Below, in pieces: positions 45,955 to 54,088 of a stretch of 64,000 nt of DNA. Below the pieces are notes generated by a model. That model saw only the letters and a program-made list of their open reading frames with translations, did not search any database and was not told the DNA's origin. Every line of letters begins with the position of its first letter. Positions within the stretch are counted from its first letter, which is position 1. Origin of the DNA: GWF2-38-10 sp964527595 (GTDB taxonomy: Bacteria; Babelota; Babeliae; Babelales; RVW-14); assembly GCA_964527595.1 (NCBI GenBank), contig CAZGPI010000002.1:44783-108782 (forward strand). The letters are read 5' to 3'. A program made the translations under genes and the position numbers.

Positions 45955-46227
45955 ATGAATAAAGCTGCGTTGATTGAACACATGGCAAAAGAAACCAAGT
46001 TGCCTAAAACAACTTGCAAAAGTGCCTTAGAATCCTTTATCAAGGCCGTTGAAGGCACACTCAAGAAAGGCAAAACCGTTGTCTTAACAGGCTTCGGAAC
46101 CTTCGCTGTTATGAAAAGAAAAGAACGTCTTGGTATCAATCCTGCAACTGGCCAAAAGATGAAGATCCCAAGCAAGAGAGTTCCAAAATTCAAGCCTGGC
46201 AAGAGATTGAAGGACATGGTCCTCTAG
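45955..46227 (+). CDS. DNA-binding protein HU
   Basis: 90 residues, the standard HU/IHF length. MNKAALIEHMAKETKLPKT starts the helical dimerisation region. GFGTFAVMKRKERLGINPATG contains the Arg-x-Gly-x-Asn-Pro-x-Thr-Gly DNA-binding arm with the intercalating proline, and PKFKPGKRLKDMV is the closing segment. It is a nucleoid protein. AGGAGA precedes the ATG, and a terminator follows. Confidence 0.97.
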   Translation: MNKAALIEHMAKETKLPKTTCKSALESFIKAVEGTLKKGKTVVLTGFGTFAVMKRKERLGINPATGQKMKIPSKRVPKFKPGKRLKDMVL

Positions 46228-46255
46228 ATTTCTGCAAAAAATTAAATTTTTTAAA

Positions 46256-46287
46256 GGGTGGTAGCGCAAGCGCTAGCGCCCTTTTTT
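46256..46287 (+). terminator. intrinsic terminator after the HU gene
   Basis: GGGTGGTAGCGC, loop AA, GCGCTAGCGCCC (one mismatch and one G-T pair), then TTTTTT. Confidence 0.88.
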
Positions 46288-46412
46288 ATTGGGTATCGGC
46301 GAATATTTTGACGGTTTATCGTAATTGGATAGTGCTCTGTGTTAGCCTAATATTTGGTTAACATGCCATTGAGGTGTGTTGGAGGATCAGATAAAAGGAA
46401 CGCGGAGGGGAT

Positions 46413-46835
46413 ATGTTATTCAGTACTACCGTCGGCACTACCGTTAGCTCGGCTATCGTTAATTTGAAGATTTTTTGGCATCAATTCGATTTAAAAAAAT
46501 GGGCAGAGGGAATTGGGGGTTCGTCGGCACAAGCCATTCAGGCTGCTGTGTATTTTGGGTTGAGTTTTGCAATTGGTTTCTTATTCAAAAAATATTTTAA
46601 ATTTTTATTCATGAGTCTTTTTGTTGCGACATTTATTATCTTGTTATTGCATTATAATAAGTTGGTTATCATTGACATTAAGGCCATCAAAGCATTGCTT
46701 GGCATGGGTCATGGCGCTGCTGGTGGTGGTGACATAAATGTTTTGATTAATCATTTTTTCGATAAGATACGCGATAATATGTTGCTTTTCATTTCTTCTA
46801 TAGTTGGTTTTTTTGTTGGCTATAAATTAGGGTAA
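46413..46835 (+). CDS. FUN14-like small membrane protein
   Basis: 140 residues. Hydrophobic segments (about 45-58, 62-82 and 122-138), with Gly-rich helices: VYFGLSFAIGFLFKKYFKF, FIILLLHYNKLVIIDIKA and the C-terminal ISSIVGFFVGYKLG. This order (GxxxGxxxKK, a hydrophobic helix, then a last helix with GFxxGxxxG) is that of the FUN14 family, known from mitochondrial FUNDC1 and from archaea and bacteria. The assignment is by eye. GGAGGGG precedes ATG 46413. It ends 20 bases before the GspE-type gene and is probably co-transcribed with it. Confidence 0.6.
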   Translation: MLFSTTVGTTVSSAIVNLKIFWHQFDLKKWAEGIGGSSAQAIQAAVYFGLSFAIGFLFKKYFKFLFMSLFVATFIILLLHYNKLVIIDIKAIKALLGMGHGAAGGGDINVLINHFFDKIRDNMLLFISSIVGFFVGYKLG

Positions 46836-46855
46836 GATTGTTTGGAGGGGGAAAT

Positions 46856-48088
46856 GTGGGGGATCTTGTTTATCGGTTATTCAGTCATGAAGAAAAATTG
46901 CGTAATAATATTGTTGAAGATAAAACGATAGCGCTCGTTGATGTTTTGGTTTACAAGGCAATTGTGCTTTGCGCGTCAGATATTCATGTACAACCAGAAG
47001 AGCATTGTGTACGCATTAGGTATCGGATTGACGGTATTCTTTACGACCAAGAATCATTATCCTATGAATACTCAGCTCCGGTTCTTTCGCGTTTAAAGGT
47101 ATTGGCATCCCTTGATATTGCCCAGGCAAGATTACCTCAAGATGGCAAAATTCGCGTTGGTATTTCAACCAAGGAGCATGGTAAAACCTCGGTAATCGAT
47201 TTGCGTATTTCAACATTTCCATCAATGTTTGGCGAAAAGATGGTTATTAGAATTCTTGATCGATCGCAAGGGGTTCGAACGCTTCAAGAGCTTGGTTTAT
47301 CACAAGCGCCTTTAGATAAAGTTAAAGAAATTATTGGTAACCCTCATGGCTTTTTCTTGTTAACCGGGCCAACCGGTTCAGGAAAATCAACAACATTATA
47401 TGCGTTACTCGCGAATTTAAACAAGGCAGAATGTAATATTGTAACCATGGAAGACCCGGTTGAATATAATATTCCCGGTATCATGCAAAGTCAGGTTAAC
47501 TTGCTCGCCGGATTTAACTTTAATAGTGGACTGAGATGTTTGTTGAGGCAGGACCCCGATGTTATCATGATCGGTGAAATTCGTGATAAGACAACGGTTC
47601 AAATTGCAATCGAAGCTGCGTTAACCGGACATCTTGTGGTAAGTACTTTGCATACTAACGATGCGGCTGGAGCGATCATAAGACTTTTGGATATGGATGT
47701 TGAGCCATTCTTGATTAATGCAACGGTAACCGGTGTGCTTGCTCAACGGCTTGTTCGTGTTTTATGTAAGCACTGTAAGCAGGAGTGTGCGCCTCAGGAC
47801 TATGTTTTGCAGGTTGCTCAACGATATAATGCAAAGATCGAAAAGATGTTTAAGGCGCGAGGTTGTGTGCATTGTCGGCAATCTGGCTATAAGGGACGAA
47901 TGGGCTTATTTGAATTATTGATATTTGACGATCATATCCGCCAATTAGTTATTCAAAAGGCGTCTTGTGAGGTTATACGGCAACGAGCAATTGATGAAGG
48001 AATGTTTACGTTGGCACAAGATGGTATTGCAAAAGTTAATGCCGGCTTGATTTCATTCGAAGACTTTTTATGTATTGTTGGCCAATAA
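46856..48088 (+). CDS. GspE/PilB-family secretion or pilus-assembly ATPase
   Basis: 410 residues from GTG 46856; GGAGGGGG lies four bases upstream, whereas the TTG at 46838 would include that site in the coding region. Walker A GPTGSGKST is at 171-179, the Walker B region in RQDPDVIMIGEIRD, and the His box in STLHTNDA. A C-terminal zinc site has CKHCKQEC and CVHCRQSGYKGR. It lacks the N-terminal GspE-N domain of about 150 residues, so it is shorter than PilB (about 560). It powers a type II secretion or type IV pilus system whose other parts are not in this window. Confidence 0.93.
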   Translation: MGDLVYRLFSHEEKLRNNIVEDKTIALVDVLVYKAIVLCASDIHVQPEEHCVRIRYRIDGILYDQESLSYEYSAPVLSRLKVLASLDIAQARLPQDGKIRVGISTKEHGKTSVIDLRISTFPSMFGEKMVIRILDRSQGVRTLQELGLSQAPLDKVKEIIGNPHGFFLLTGPTGSGKSTTLYALLANLNKAECNIVTMEDPVEYNIPGIMQSQVNLLAGFNFNSGLRCLLRQDPDVIMIGEIRDKTTVQIAIEAALTGHLVVSTLHTNDAAGAIIRLLDMDVEPFLINATVTGVLAQRLVRVLCKHCKQECAPQDYVLQVAQRYNAKIEKMFKARGCVHCRQSGYKGRMGLFELLIFDDHIRQLVIQKASCEVIRQRAIDEGMFTLAQDGIAKVNAGLISFEDFLCIVGQ

Positions 48089-48118
48089 AAAAGGCCCGAA
48101 ATTTTCCGGGCCTTTTCT
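48089..48118. terminator. bidirectional terminator between gspE-like and M23 genes
   Basis: AAAAGGCCCG, 8-base loop, CGGGCCTTTT, with an A-run upstream serving the minus-strand gene. Confidence 0.88.
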
Positions 48119-48137
48119 TAGATTATTTAATTTATTT

Positions 48138-49352
48138 TTAATAAATCGTTGTTGTCCATTCAATAGGCTCGACGGCAACGTTGTTTATGCGGACTTCCCA
48201 GTGAAGGTGATATCCAGTAGCATAACCAGTCATGCCCAATGTACCAACGGGATTACCTTTTTTGATAAGATCGCCAACTTGGATGTCTGCATAATCTTCA
48301 AGGTGGCCATAAAGGGTGAAAACACCAATTCCGTGGTCGATGACAACAGTATTACCCGTAAGATAAAAACGATCCTTGATGATTACTTTTCCTGTTTGAG
48401 CTGCCCAGACACTGCAGCGGGGGCGATTAATGAGATCGACGCCTCTATGCATGTGCCGTCCACGTTCAGGTGTAACGCGAATTTCGCCAAACGGGGTGGC
48501 AATTCTTTGAACTTCTACTGGTGTATCAAACGCTCCATGCCACATTTTTTTCTTAGGTGATTCTTTTGCCCATTTTGCCATCGCTTCTTCAAGAACCTTA
48601 TGGCTGGAACTGATTTCGCCTTCTTCATTCAATTTTTCGATGGATACCGAAAAGCCTTTTTGCTTTTTAAACGCGAATTGAACGACTTGTACGTTAGTTG
48701 TTATGTTCATGGCGTTTTGAACAAGGTCCTGGATGTTTGCCGTTACAACAACTTCTTGTGGGCTTTCTTCGCAATCAATTGGAATGAAGCATTCGTAGGT
48801 TGTTGCGCCGTCGCTAATCGGTGTGCAATCGTAGGATTTTGACAAAAATTGTACGATTGCTGAACGCAACGTTTTGTTGGCCTGAATTTTTAGGTGGAGC
48901 GTCTTTCCTTGGTCGACTTTGTAATTGTTTTCTACAAAGGCTGTTCTGAGTGGTTTATTATCGATATAAAAGGGCCATTGTTTGCGTGACGAATTTTGAT
49001 GGTAACTTGAGTCGACCGCTTCAATTTCCAGGGTGTGTTTGCCGTCAATCATGTGTATTGTATTGATGTTGAGGGGGACCTCGAATTGTTTAGCGCTTAC
49101 GTTCCCTGCGCGGCCCAAATCAATTTCTTTGCCGTCCAAAAATGCTTTGATGTAAGAAATTTTGTATTCATTGTTTGCCGTTATTGAGCAATGAAGATCT
49201 TTATTGTAGGTTCCGTCTTGTTCAAGTTTGGCCATAGAGACGATTGGTGCTTGATTATGAGTGAAGTAACGATAGGCTGTTTTTCCGGTAAACCAAAGAC
49301 AAAAGCCAATAATAATGGTGATCACGAAGGATTTTAATCTATAAAACATCAT
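48138..49352 (-). CDS. M23-family (LytM-like) zinc metallopeptidase, membrane-anchored
   Basis: 404 residues with one N-terminal transmembrane helix (about 10-27). The middle region (30-240) looks like two Ig-like beta domains (DGKHTLEIEAVDSSY and VVVTANIQDLVQNAM are typical). The C-terminal LytM domain has HRGVD (His302, Asp306) and HLHWE (His382, His384), all zinc and catalytic residues. It should cleave peptidoglycan cross-links in the periplasm, or, if partly inactive, regulate an amidase. The predicted order, TM-Ig-Ig-LytM, is found in cell-shape endopeptidases. The ribosome-binding site is weak. Confidence 0.92.
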   Translation of the reverse strand: MMFYRLKSFVITIIIGFCLWFTGKTAYRYFTHNQAPIVSMAKLEQDGTYNKDLHCSITANNEYKISYIKAFLDGKEIDLGRAGNVSAKQFEVPLNINTIHMIDGKHTLEIEAVDSSYHQNSSRKQWPFYIDNKPLRTAFVENNYKVDQGKTLHLKIQANKTLRSAIVQFLSKSYDCTPISDGATTYECFIPIDCEESPQEVVVTANIQDLVQNAMNITTNVQVVQFAFKKQKGFSVSIEKLNEEGEISSSHKVLEEAMAKWAKESPKKKMWHGAFDTPVEVQRIATPFGEIRVTPERGRHMHRGVDLINRPRCSVWAAQTGKVIIKDRFYLTGNTVVIDHGIGVFTLYGHLEDYADIQVGDLIKKGNPVGTLGMTGYATGYHLHWEVRINNVAVEPIEWTTTIY

Positions 49353-49513
49353 AAACTCATTGCATAATGGTTAATTAAGTACTGAAACGTGCTATTAATA
49401 TACCCTTTTTTTTATGCCAGTAAACAAAAAACAAGTACCGACTCTTTTCGTTTGTAGAAATAAGGAATATATTACAAGCATGAATTTTCAAAAAAGGTCT
49501 TAAAGGGAGTGGG

Positions 49514-50320
49514 ATGATTTTTGTTCAAAAGATTCGATGTTTTAAATTTTTGTTGTTAACGAGCTTAATATTTGGTGATTACAATTTGTGCGCGATGACT
49601 CGATCGGGCAGTAAGCCGGAAGGCTGTTGTTTATCCCCAGCGATTGAAGTCGAATGTGGAGCTGAGCGTGAAGCCGAACAACATAAGATTAGCCAAGCCT
49701 ATGATTTGTGGAAGTCATTAATTAACGCAAAAATTAGCGGTGCTCGCAAAAAAATGGAGAAATATTTGCTCTCAAATCGTTTTTTTATTGCATTTGATAT
49801 GGATGGTGTATTGATTAGAGTGAAAGAAGATTTTGAGTTATTGGGGAAGTTGCCTTGTTTAACCAGGGAGACGATTCCCATAATGGTTCGGTTGTTTAAT
49901 GATGCGTTTGAACTTCATTTACCTGTTTATATTATCACCGCGAGGCCCGAGACTCCCACAGATGAAGATGGCAATGTGATAGAATATAAGGAGCTTTTGA
50001 TTACATATCTTACCGATTGTGGGTTGCGAGGAGTTACATCTAAAAATATGTTTGCAATGCCAAAAAAACTTCACGATAAGGTAATTGAAGCTCAAAAAGC
50101 AAGCGATGGTGAAATAATGGGAAGGCTTGTTGGAGCATGGAAGCAATCAAAAATTGAAGAAATAAAAAGAGAGTTAGGTTCTCCTTCTGTGGATGTGGAT
50201 TATGTTTTTTTTGATGATGATGCATATAATAACCCTACCGATTTAATTCCACACGTTTGTGCGGTTTATAGGGATTTGGTAAAAACTGAACCATCAGCAA
50301 GTGATGCCTTTTACTTTTAA
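49514..50320 (+). CDS. exported HAD-superfamily protein, copy 2
   Basis: 268 residues. A hydrophobic N-terminus (FLLLTSLIFGDYNLCAM) probably acts as a signal peptide, cleaved near residue 28. HAD motif I is complete (IAFDMDGVL), motif II is VYIITARPE (Thr), and motif IV is YVFFDDDAYN. A conserved Lys would lie in the helical segment around 195-215. It is unrelated to the exported HAD protein at 42566-43816 beyond the fold, and closer to acid-phosphatase-like HADs. GGGAG precedes ATG 49514. The substrate is unknown. Confidence 0.8.
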   Translation: MIFVQKIRCFKFLLLTSLIFGDYNLCAMTRSGSKPEGCCLSPAIEVECGAEREAEQHKISQAYDLWKSLINAKISGARKKMEKYLLSNRFFIAFDMDGVLIRVKEDFELLGKLPCLTRETIPIMVRLFNDAFELHLPVYIITARPETPTDEDGNVIEYKELLITYLTDCGLRGVTSKNMFAMPKKLHDKVIEAQKASDGEIMGRLVGAWKQSKIEEIKRELGSPSVDVDYVFFDDDAYNNPTDLIPHVCAVYRDLVKTEPSASDAFYF

Positions 50321-50383
50321 GCATTAGGCACCAATAGGTTAGGAAATAATTAGTTTTGGTTTTTTTGTAAAGGAGCTTTGAAA

Positions 50384-52033
50384 ATGGCTCGTTTTAACGA
50401 ATATGAGAAGGTTGCTGAAAATATTAAAAAATTGCCGGCAAAACCTGGCGTTTACCTTTTTAAGGATGCCGAAGGCCATATTCTCTATATCGGCAAAGCA
50501 AAGAATCTCAAAAAGCGTGGGGCTAATTATCTGCAACGAGTTGGTCGTGATGTAAAGGTTGATGGATTAATGCAAGAAAGCGATCACCTTGACCATCAAG
50601 TAACCAGTAATGAGCTTGAGGCTATGTTGCTTGAGGCACAACTTATTCAGAGCAACCAGCCCAAATTTAATGTTTTACTCAAGACGGGGCAACCGTTTAT
50701 CTACCTGCTTTTTACCGCCAACAAGCTTTCTGAGGTTAAGTTGGTGCGTAATCGTAAACAAAAGGGAACGTACTTTGGGCCTTTTCTTGATAAGGGTGCG
50801 GCGCGGAATGTGTATGACTTTCTTATCAAAACATTTCGCCTTAAGTTATGTAAAAAAAAGATAGAACATGGGTGTCTAGACTATCACCTTGGCATTTGTG
50901 CGGGTAGGTGTCGTCCAGATTTTGATATGGCCGCTTACCAAGATCGGCTTGAGTTGGCGCGTCGAGCATTGTCACAAGGCCATAAAGTCTTTCTTGATGG
51001 TCTGATGACGCAGATTCAAGAGTACAATAAGCAGGAAGAATTTGAGCGGGCGCGTGAATTACATGGGTATTATGCGGCGTGCCAAAAGGTATTTTCTTAT
51101 TTAGACATTAAACCGATGAGTGTCGGTGGGCGTGTTGGGCATGATGTTTGGATTTTGGCCGATAATAAAAAATCGCTTCATGTGTTTATTGAGCAGCAAA
51201 ATGTGTTAAAGCTTAAGCAAAGCTTCTATATGCCTTTTATTGACGATGATTTAATGCAGGCCGTTCCCTCCTGCACCTCCCCAGGAGAACCCCCTAAAGA
51301 TGAATTGCTCGAATTAGAAGATTATTTTATTGGGTATTATCGAACCTATCGGCCAGCCAACAGAATCCTTATCAATTTTGATCTTGGGGCTACCGAACGC
51401 GACCTCTATCAAAAATTTTTAAAACAATGGCACCACCTAGACCAAGATGTGACTATTTTTAACCCATCAATCGGTCACGAACAATCTCTGATTCGATACG
51501 CGATGGCCCACGTTGGGCAAGAATTGCTTAAAAAAGCAACATTGGGGCAGGCGCTGAAAAAATTACTCAAGCTTACCAAAGAGCCTCGTGTTATCGATTG
51601 TTTTGATATTTCTCATAAGCAGGGGACTTTTATGGTTGGTTCCTGTGTCCGTTTTGTTGATGGACAACCAGACAAACCGATGTTTCGCCATTTTCACATA
51701 AAAACGGTCAAGGGCCAGAATGATTATGCAAGTTTGGCAGAAATTGTCGGCCGTAGGTATCGAGAAGGGCAGGATTTGCCAGACTTAGTGCTTATCGATG
51801 GGGGCAAAGGGCAATTGTCGGCGGTTCGGGCTCTGATTCCCGCTGGGGTGGATGTGGCGAGCTTGGCTAAACGCGAGGAAACGGTTTTTGGCGATCGAGT
51901 GCCCGAGGGCCGCCGTCTTGACCAAGCAACCTTCGTTGGGCAGCTGTTAATTGCGCTTCGTGACTATGCTCATCATTTTGCCATTAGTTTTCATCGTAAA
52001 ATAGCTCGAGAAGGCCTTGATAAGCTGAAATGA
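50384..52033 (+). CDS. uvrC: excinuclease ABC subunit C, lacking the C-terminal HhH domain and carrying a repeat insert
   Basis: 549 residues from ATG 50384 (AAAGGAG eight bases upstream). The GIY-YIG domain begins PGVYLFKDAEGHILYIGKAK. A UVR motif follows near 200 (IQEYNKQEEFERARELHGYY), and the RNase H-like domain has VIDCFDISHKQGTFMVGS and LVLIDGGKGQLSA. The protein stops right after HFAISFHRKIAREGLDKLK, where UvrC normally continues with a tandem helix-hairpin-helix domain (about 55 residues) needed for the 5' incision in E. coli. Residues 291-300 (MQAVPSCTSP) derive from palindromic element copy F, in the linker before the RNase H-like domain. Confidence 0.94.
   Translation: MARFNEYEKVAENIKKLPAKPGVYLFKDAEGHILYIGKAKNLKKRGANYLQRVGRDVKVDGLMQESDHLDHQVTSNELEAMLLEAQLIQSNQPKFNVLLKTGQPFIYLLFTANKLSEVKLVRNRKQKGTYFGPFLDKGAARNVYDFLIKTFRLKLCKKKIEHGCLDYHLGICAGRCRPDFDMAAYQDRLELARRALSQGHKVFLDGLMTQIQEYNKQEEFERARELHGYYAACQKVFSYLDIKPMSVGGRVGHDVWILADNKKSLHVFIEQQNVLKLKQSFYMPFIDDDLMQAVPSCTSPGEPPKDELLELEDYFIGYYRTYRPANRILINFDLGATERDLYQKFLKQWHHLDQDVTIFNPSIGHEQSLIRYAMAHVGQELLKKATLGQALKKLLKLTKEPRVIDCFDISHKQGTFMVGSCVRFVDGQPDKPMFRHFHIKTVKGQNDYASLAEIVGRRYREGQDLPDLVLIDGGKGQLSAVRALIPAGVDVASLAKREETVFGDRVPEGRRLDQATFVGQLLIALRDYAHHFAISFHRKIAREGLDKLK
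51255..51281 (-). repeat. palindromic element copy F, in frame inside uvrC
   Basis: A complete 27-base element, on the minus strand, identical to copies B and C. uvrC reads it as Q-A-V-P-S-C-T-S, the same frame as the rfbG copy and different from the murE copy. Confidence 0.9.
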
Positions 52034-52091
52034 TTAGTATAAGCTGACGAAGAAAAAGTTTAGCAGAAAGCAAAAAAAACGAGGATTTTTC

Positions 52092-53636
52092 ATGAGTTTC
52101 CATTTACATAAAAGTGGCATTATTAAAAATGTTGCCAAAGTTGGCGGCATTACTTTTTTTAGCCGTATTTTGGGGATTATACGAGAAGTTTTTTTGGTTC
52201 GTTTTTTTGGTGTAGGCGCGATGTCCGATGCCTTTGTCGCGGCGTTTAAACTACCGAATCTTTTTCGTCATGTTTTTGCCGAAGGTGCGATGAGTGCTTC
52301 ATTTGTCCCCGCATTTGTTAAGAGTGTTAAAGAAGATGATCGCGAAGCATCTAATGGATTAATGACCATATCCTTTTTGTTTTTCGAGGGTTTGGTGTTG
52401 TTGCTCAGTGTTTTTGTTTTCTTTAAGGCTGAGTTTATTATATGGGTATTTGCCCCAGGATTTTCACCCGAACAGGTTGCCTACGCGATTCCCTTTTTGC
52501 GTGTTTTATTTCCATTCTTGTTCTTTGTTTCAAGCAGTTCGCTTATTGCTGGCGCGTTGCAATCGGTTAACCACTTTTTTGCCCCAGCGTTTGGAACGCC
52601 ACTCTGGAATATGGTCTATATCGGCGCATTGCTCCTTGCTTTAAAGTTCAATTTATCGCCTATGTTTGTTTGTGGTGGCATTCTGGTTGGTGCGGCAATA
52701 CAGTTTTCGTTACATCTTTATTTTTATTTTAAGCTTAATTTTAATTTTGGTGCAATAACGCCACAAGTTAAGGTTTTGTTTAGAAATGTTTTGACCAAAT
52801 TTTGCCCCTGCTTATTTGGGGTTAGTATTGTTGAGGCCAACCTTTTGATTAGTGGTATTTTTGCCTCCTATCTTCCAAAGGGATCAATGACGTTATTGTA
52901 TCTTGGTAGCCGGTATATGAACATCCCATTGGGTGTTTTTGCCGTTGCCTTGACCAGCGTCCTTTTACCTCACTTTTCACGGGTTGTTTTGTATGCGCCG
53001 CGTCGGCTTAATTTTTATATTCTTGAAGCGGCAAAATTAGTGACATGGGTTATTGTTCCGGTCACATTGATCATGATTTTTTTATCAAGACCTCTTTTCG
53101 AAATGGTTTTATTTTCCAAAAATCAGACGGCAGCCCAGGTTACTGAAGCAAGCTTCATTCTCATAATTTACCTTTGCGCATTGTTGTTTTTGTGTTTAAA
53201 CAAGATTTTGTTGAGCGTTTTTTATTCGATGAAAGATACTACGTCAACAACAATAGCGGCCGCTGCTTCGGCGGTTGTTAATTTGGCTGGAGACATTGTC
53301 GGCATCTACTTGTGGGGTTCATATGGTATTGCCGCGGCCGTTATATGGTCAGCAGTTACGATGACCTGTATGTGCTTTTATTTCTTGCGTACTAAGCATG
53401 GATTCAGATTTTATTCAGCTAATTATTTCAACTTTTTAGGTCGTTATGTGGTTCAATTATTACTTGGCGGCTTAGTCTTTATTGGCGGTTATTACACGGC
53501 ACATATGCATATGGCATGGGTAACGCATTGGATTGGCTTTTGGGTATTTGCGTGTACATGGTCAGTCGCCGTTATGGCTGGCATGTACCTAACGCGCAAA
53601 ATGTTTAAACTTGAAGTCTATTTCTTGAATCGATAA
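52092..53636 (+). CDS. murJ: lipid II flippase MurJ
   Basis: 514 residues, about 14 membrane helices. GGITFFSRILGIIREVFLVRFFG and SDAFVAAFKLPNLFRHVFAEGAMSASFVPAF are the hallmark N-terminal MurJ (MviN) motifs, including the conserved arginines. SVFYSMKDTTSTTIAAAASAVV corresponds to the later conserved loop. It moves lipid-linked peptidoglycan precursor across the inner membrane and completes the wall pathway represented here by MurI, MurE and PBP1A. A terminator follows directly. Confidence 0.96.
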   Translation: MSFHLHKSGIIKNVAKVGGITFFSRILGIIREVFLVRFFGVGAMSDAFVAAFKLPNLFRHVFAEGAMSASFVPAFVKSVKEDDREASNGLMTISFLFFEGLVLLLSVFVFFKAEFIIWVFAPGFSPEQVAYAIPFLRVLFPFLFFVSSSSLIAGALQSVNHFFAPAFGTPLWNMVYIGALLLALKFNLSPMFVCGGILVGAAIQFSLHLYFYFKLNFNFGAITPQVKVLFRNVLTKFCPCLFGVSIVEANLLISGIFASYLPKGSMTLLYLGSRYMNIPLGVFAVALTSVLLPHFSRVVLYAPRRLNFYILEAAKLVTWVIVPVTLIMIFLSRPLFEMVLFSKNQTAAQVTEASFILIIYLCALLFLCLNKILLSVFYSMKDTTSTTIAAAASAVVNLAGDIVGIYLWGSYGIAAAVIWSAVTMTCMCFYFLRTKHGFRFYSANYFNFLGRYVVQLLLGGLVFIGGYYTAHMHMAWVTHWIGFWVFACTWSVAVMAGMYLTRKMFKLEVYFLNR

Positions 53637-53655
53637 GTAACGTTAGATTATTTGG

Positions 53656-53694
53656 CACCCCGGGCTCGATTATAAGCGTTCGGGGTGTTTTTTT
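53656..53694 (+). terminator. intrinsic terminator after murJ
   Basis: CACCCCG and CGGGGTG arms separated by 18 bases that include a partial inner pairing, followed by TTTTTTT. Confidence 0.8.
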
Positions 53695-53715
53695 GTGTAT
53701 TTGCAATGTTCTTTT

Positions 53716-53964
53716 TGTCACCCTGAACGTGATTCACAACTGTCCGAAGTGTTGGAATAAACGAATTTTTAAATAATATTTTATCTTGTTTTGTCATGCT
53801 GAACGTGATTCAGCATCCATCTTATTTTTCAAGAATTAGTCGACTAGGTTGACTTAACGGATCATTGTTAAGATGGACCCTGAATCACGTTCAGGGTGAC
53901 AAGGGGGCAAAAAAGATTGTAGATTTCGGATGGATGCTCGGGGCAAGCCCAAGCATGACAAAAA
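53716..53964. repeat. cluster of GTCATGCT-type stem-loop repeats
   Basis: Four related copies: a partial one at 53716-53736 (GTCACCCTGAACGTGATTCA); a full one at 53790-53826 (TTGTCATGCTGAA, CGTGA, TTCAGCATCCATCTTATT); an inverted one at 53869-53902 (stem CCCTGAA/TTCAGGG); and an inverted one at 53930-53964 (stem TGCTTGGGC paired with GCCCCGAGCA). The outer part (TTGTCA ... CCATCTTA) is constant while the stems vary with pairing maintained. Confidence 0.85.
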
Positions 53965-53989
53965 AGAATAAGTTGTGATTATGCTCATG

Positions 53990-54074
53990 GTGCTGGCCGT
54001 TGCCAGCGAACGTGACGTAGCCCAATGCGGACCTGTCGTCCATAGCCACGAAGGGCGTCGGCTGATGCTTTGGG
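53990..54074. repeat. GC-rich repeat-like segment
   Basis: A GC-rich stretch with CCATAGCCACGAAGGGCGTC and GTCGGCTG, resembling the 33-base insert of palindromic copy A (CCATAGCCAC, GACGGCTG). It lies in the convergent spacer between murJ and the PBP gene and is not translated in any supported gene. Confidence 0.45.
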
Positions 54075-54088
54075 CATTTTTACTTAAA

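Noticed and set aside
48075..48560. Plus-strand ORF of 161 codons after the GspE-like gene
   Set aside because: It runs through the bidirectional terminator and is antisense to the catalytic domain of the M23 peptidase.
53716..53964. Possible CRISPR array
   Set aside because: The repeats are in both orientations, irregularly spaced, with variable stems and no uniform spacers or cas genes.
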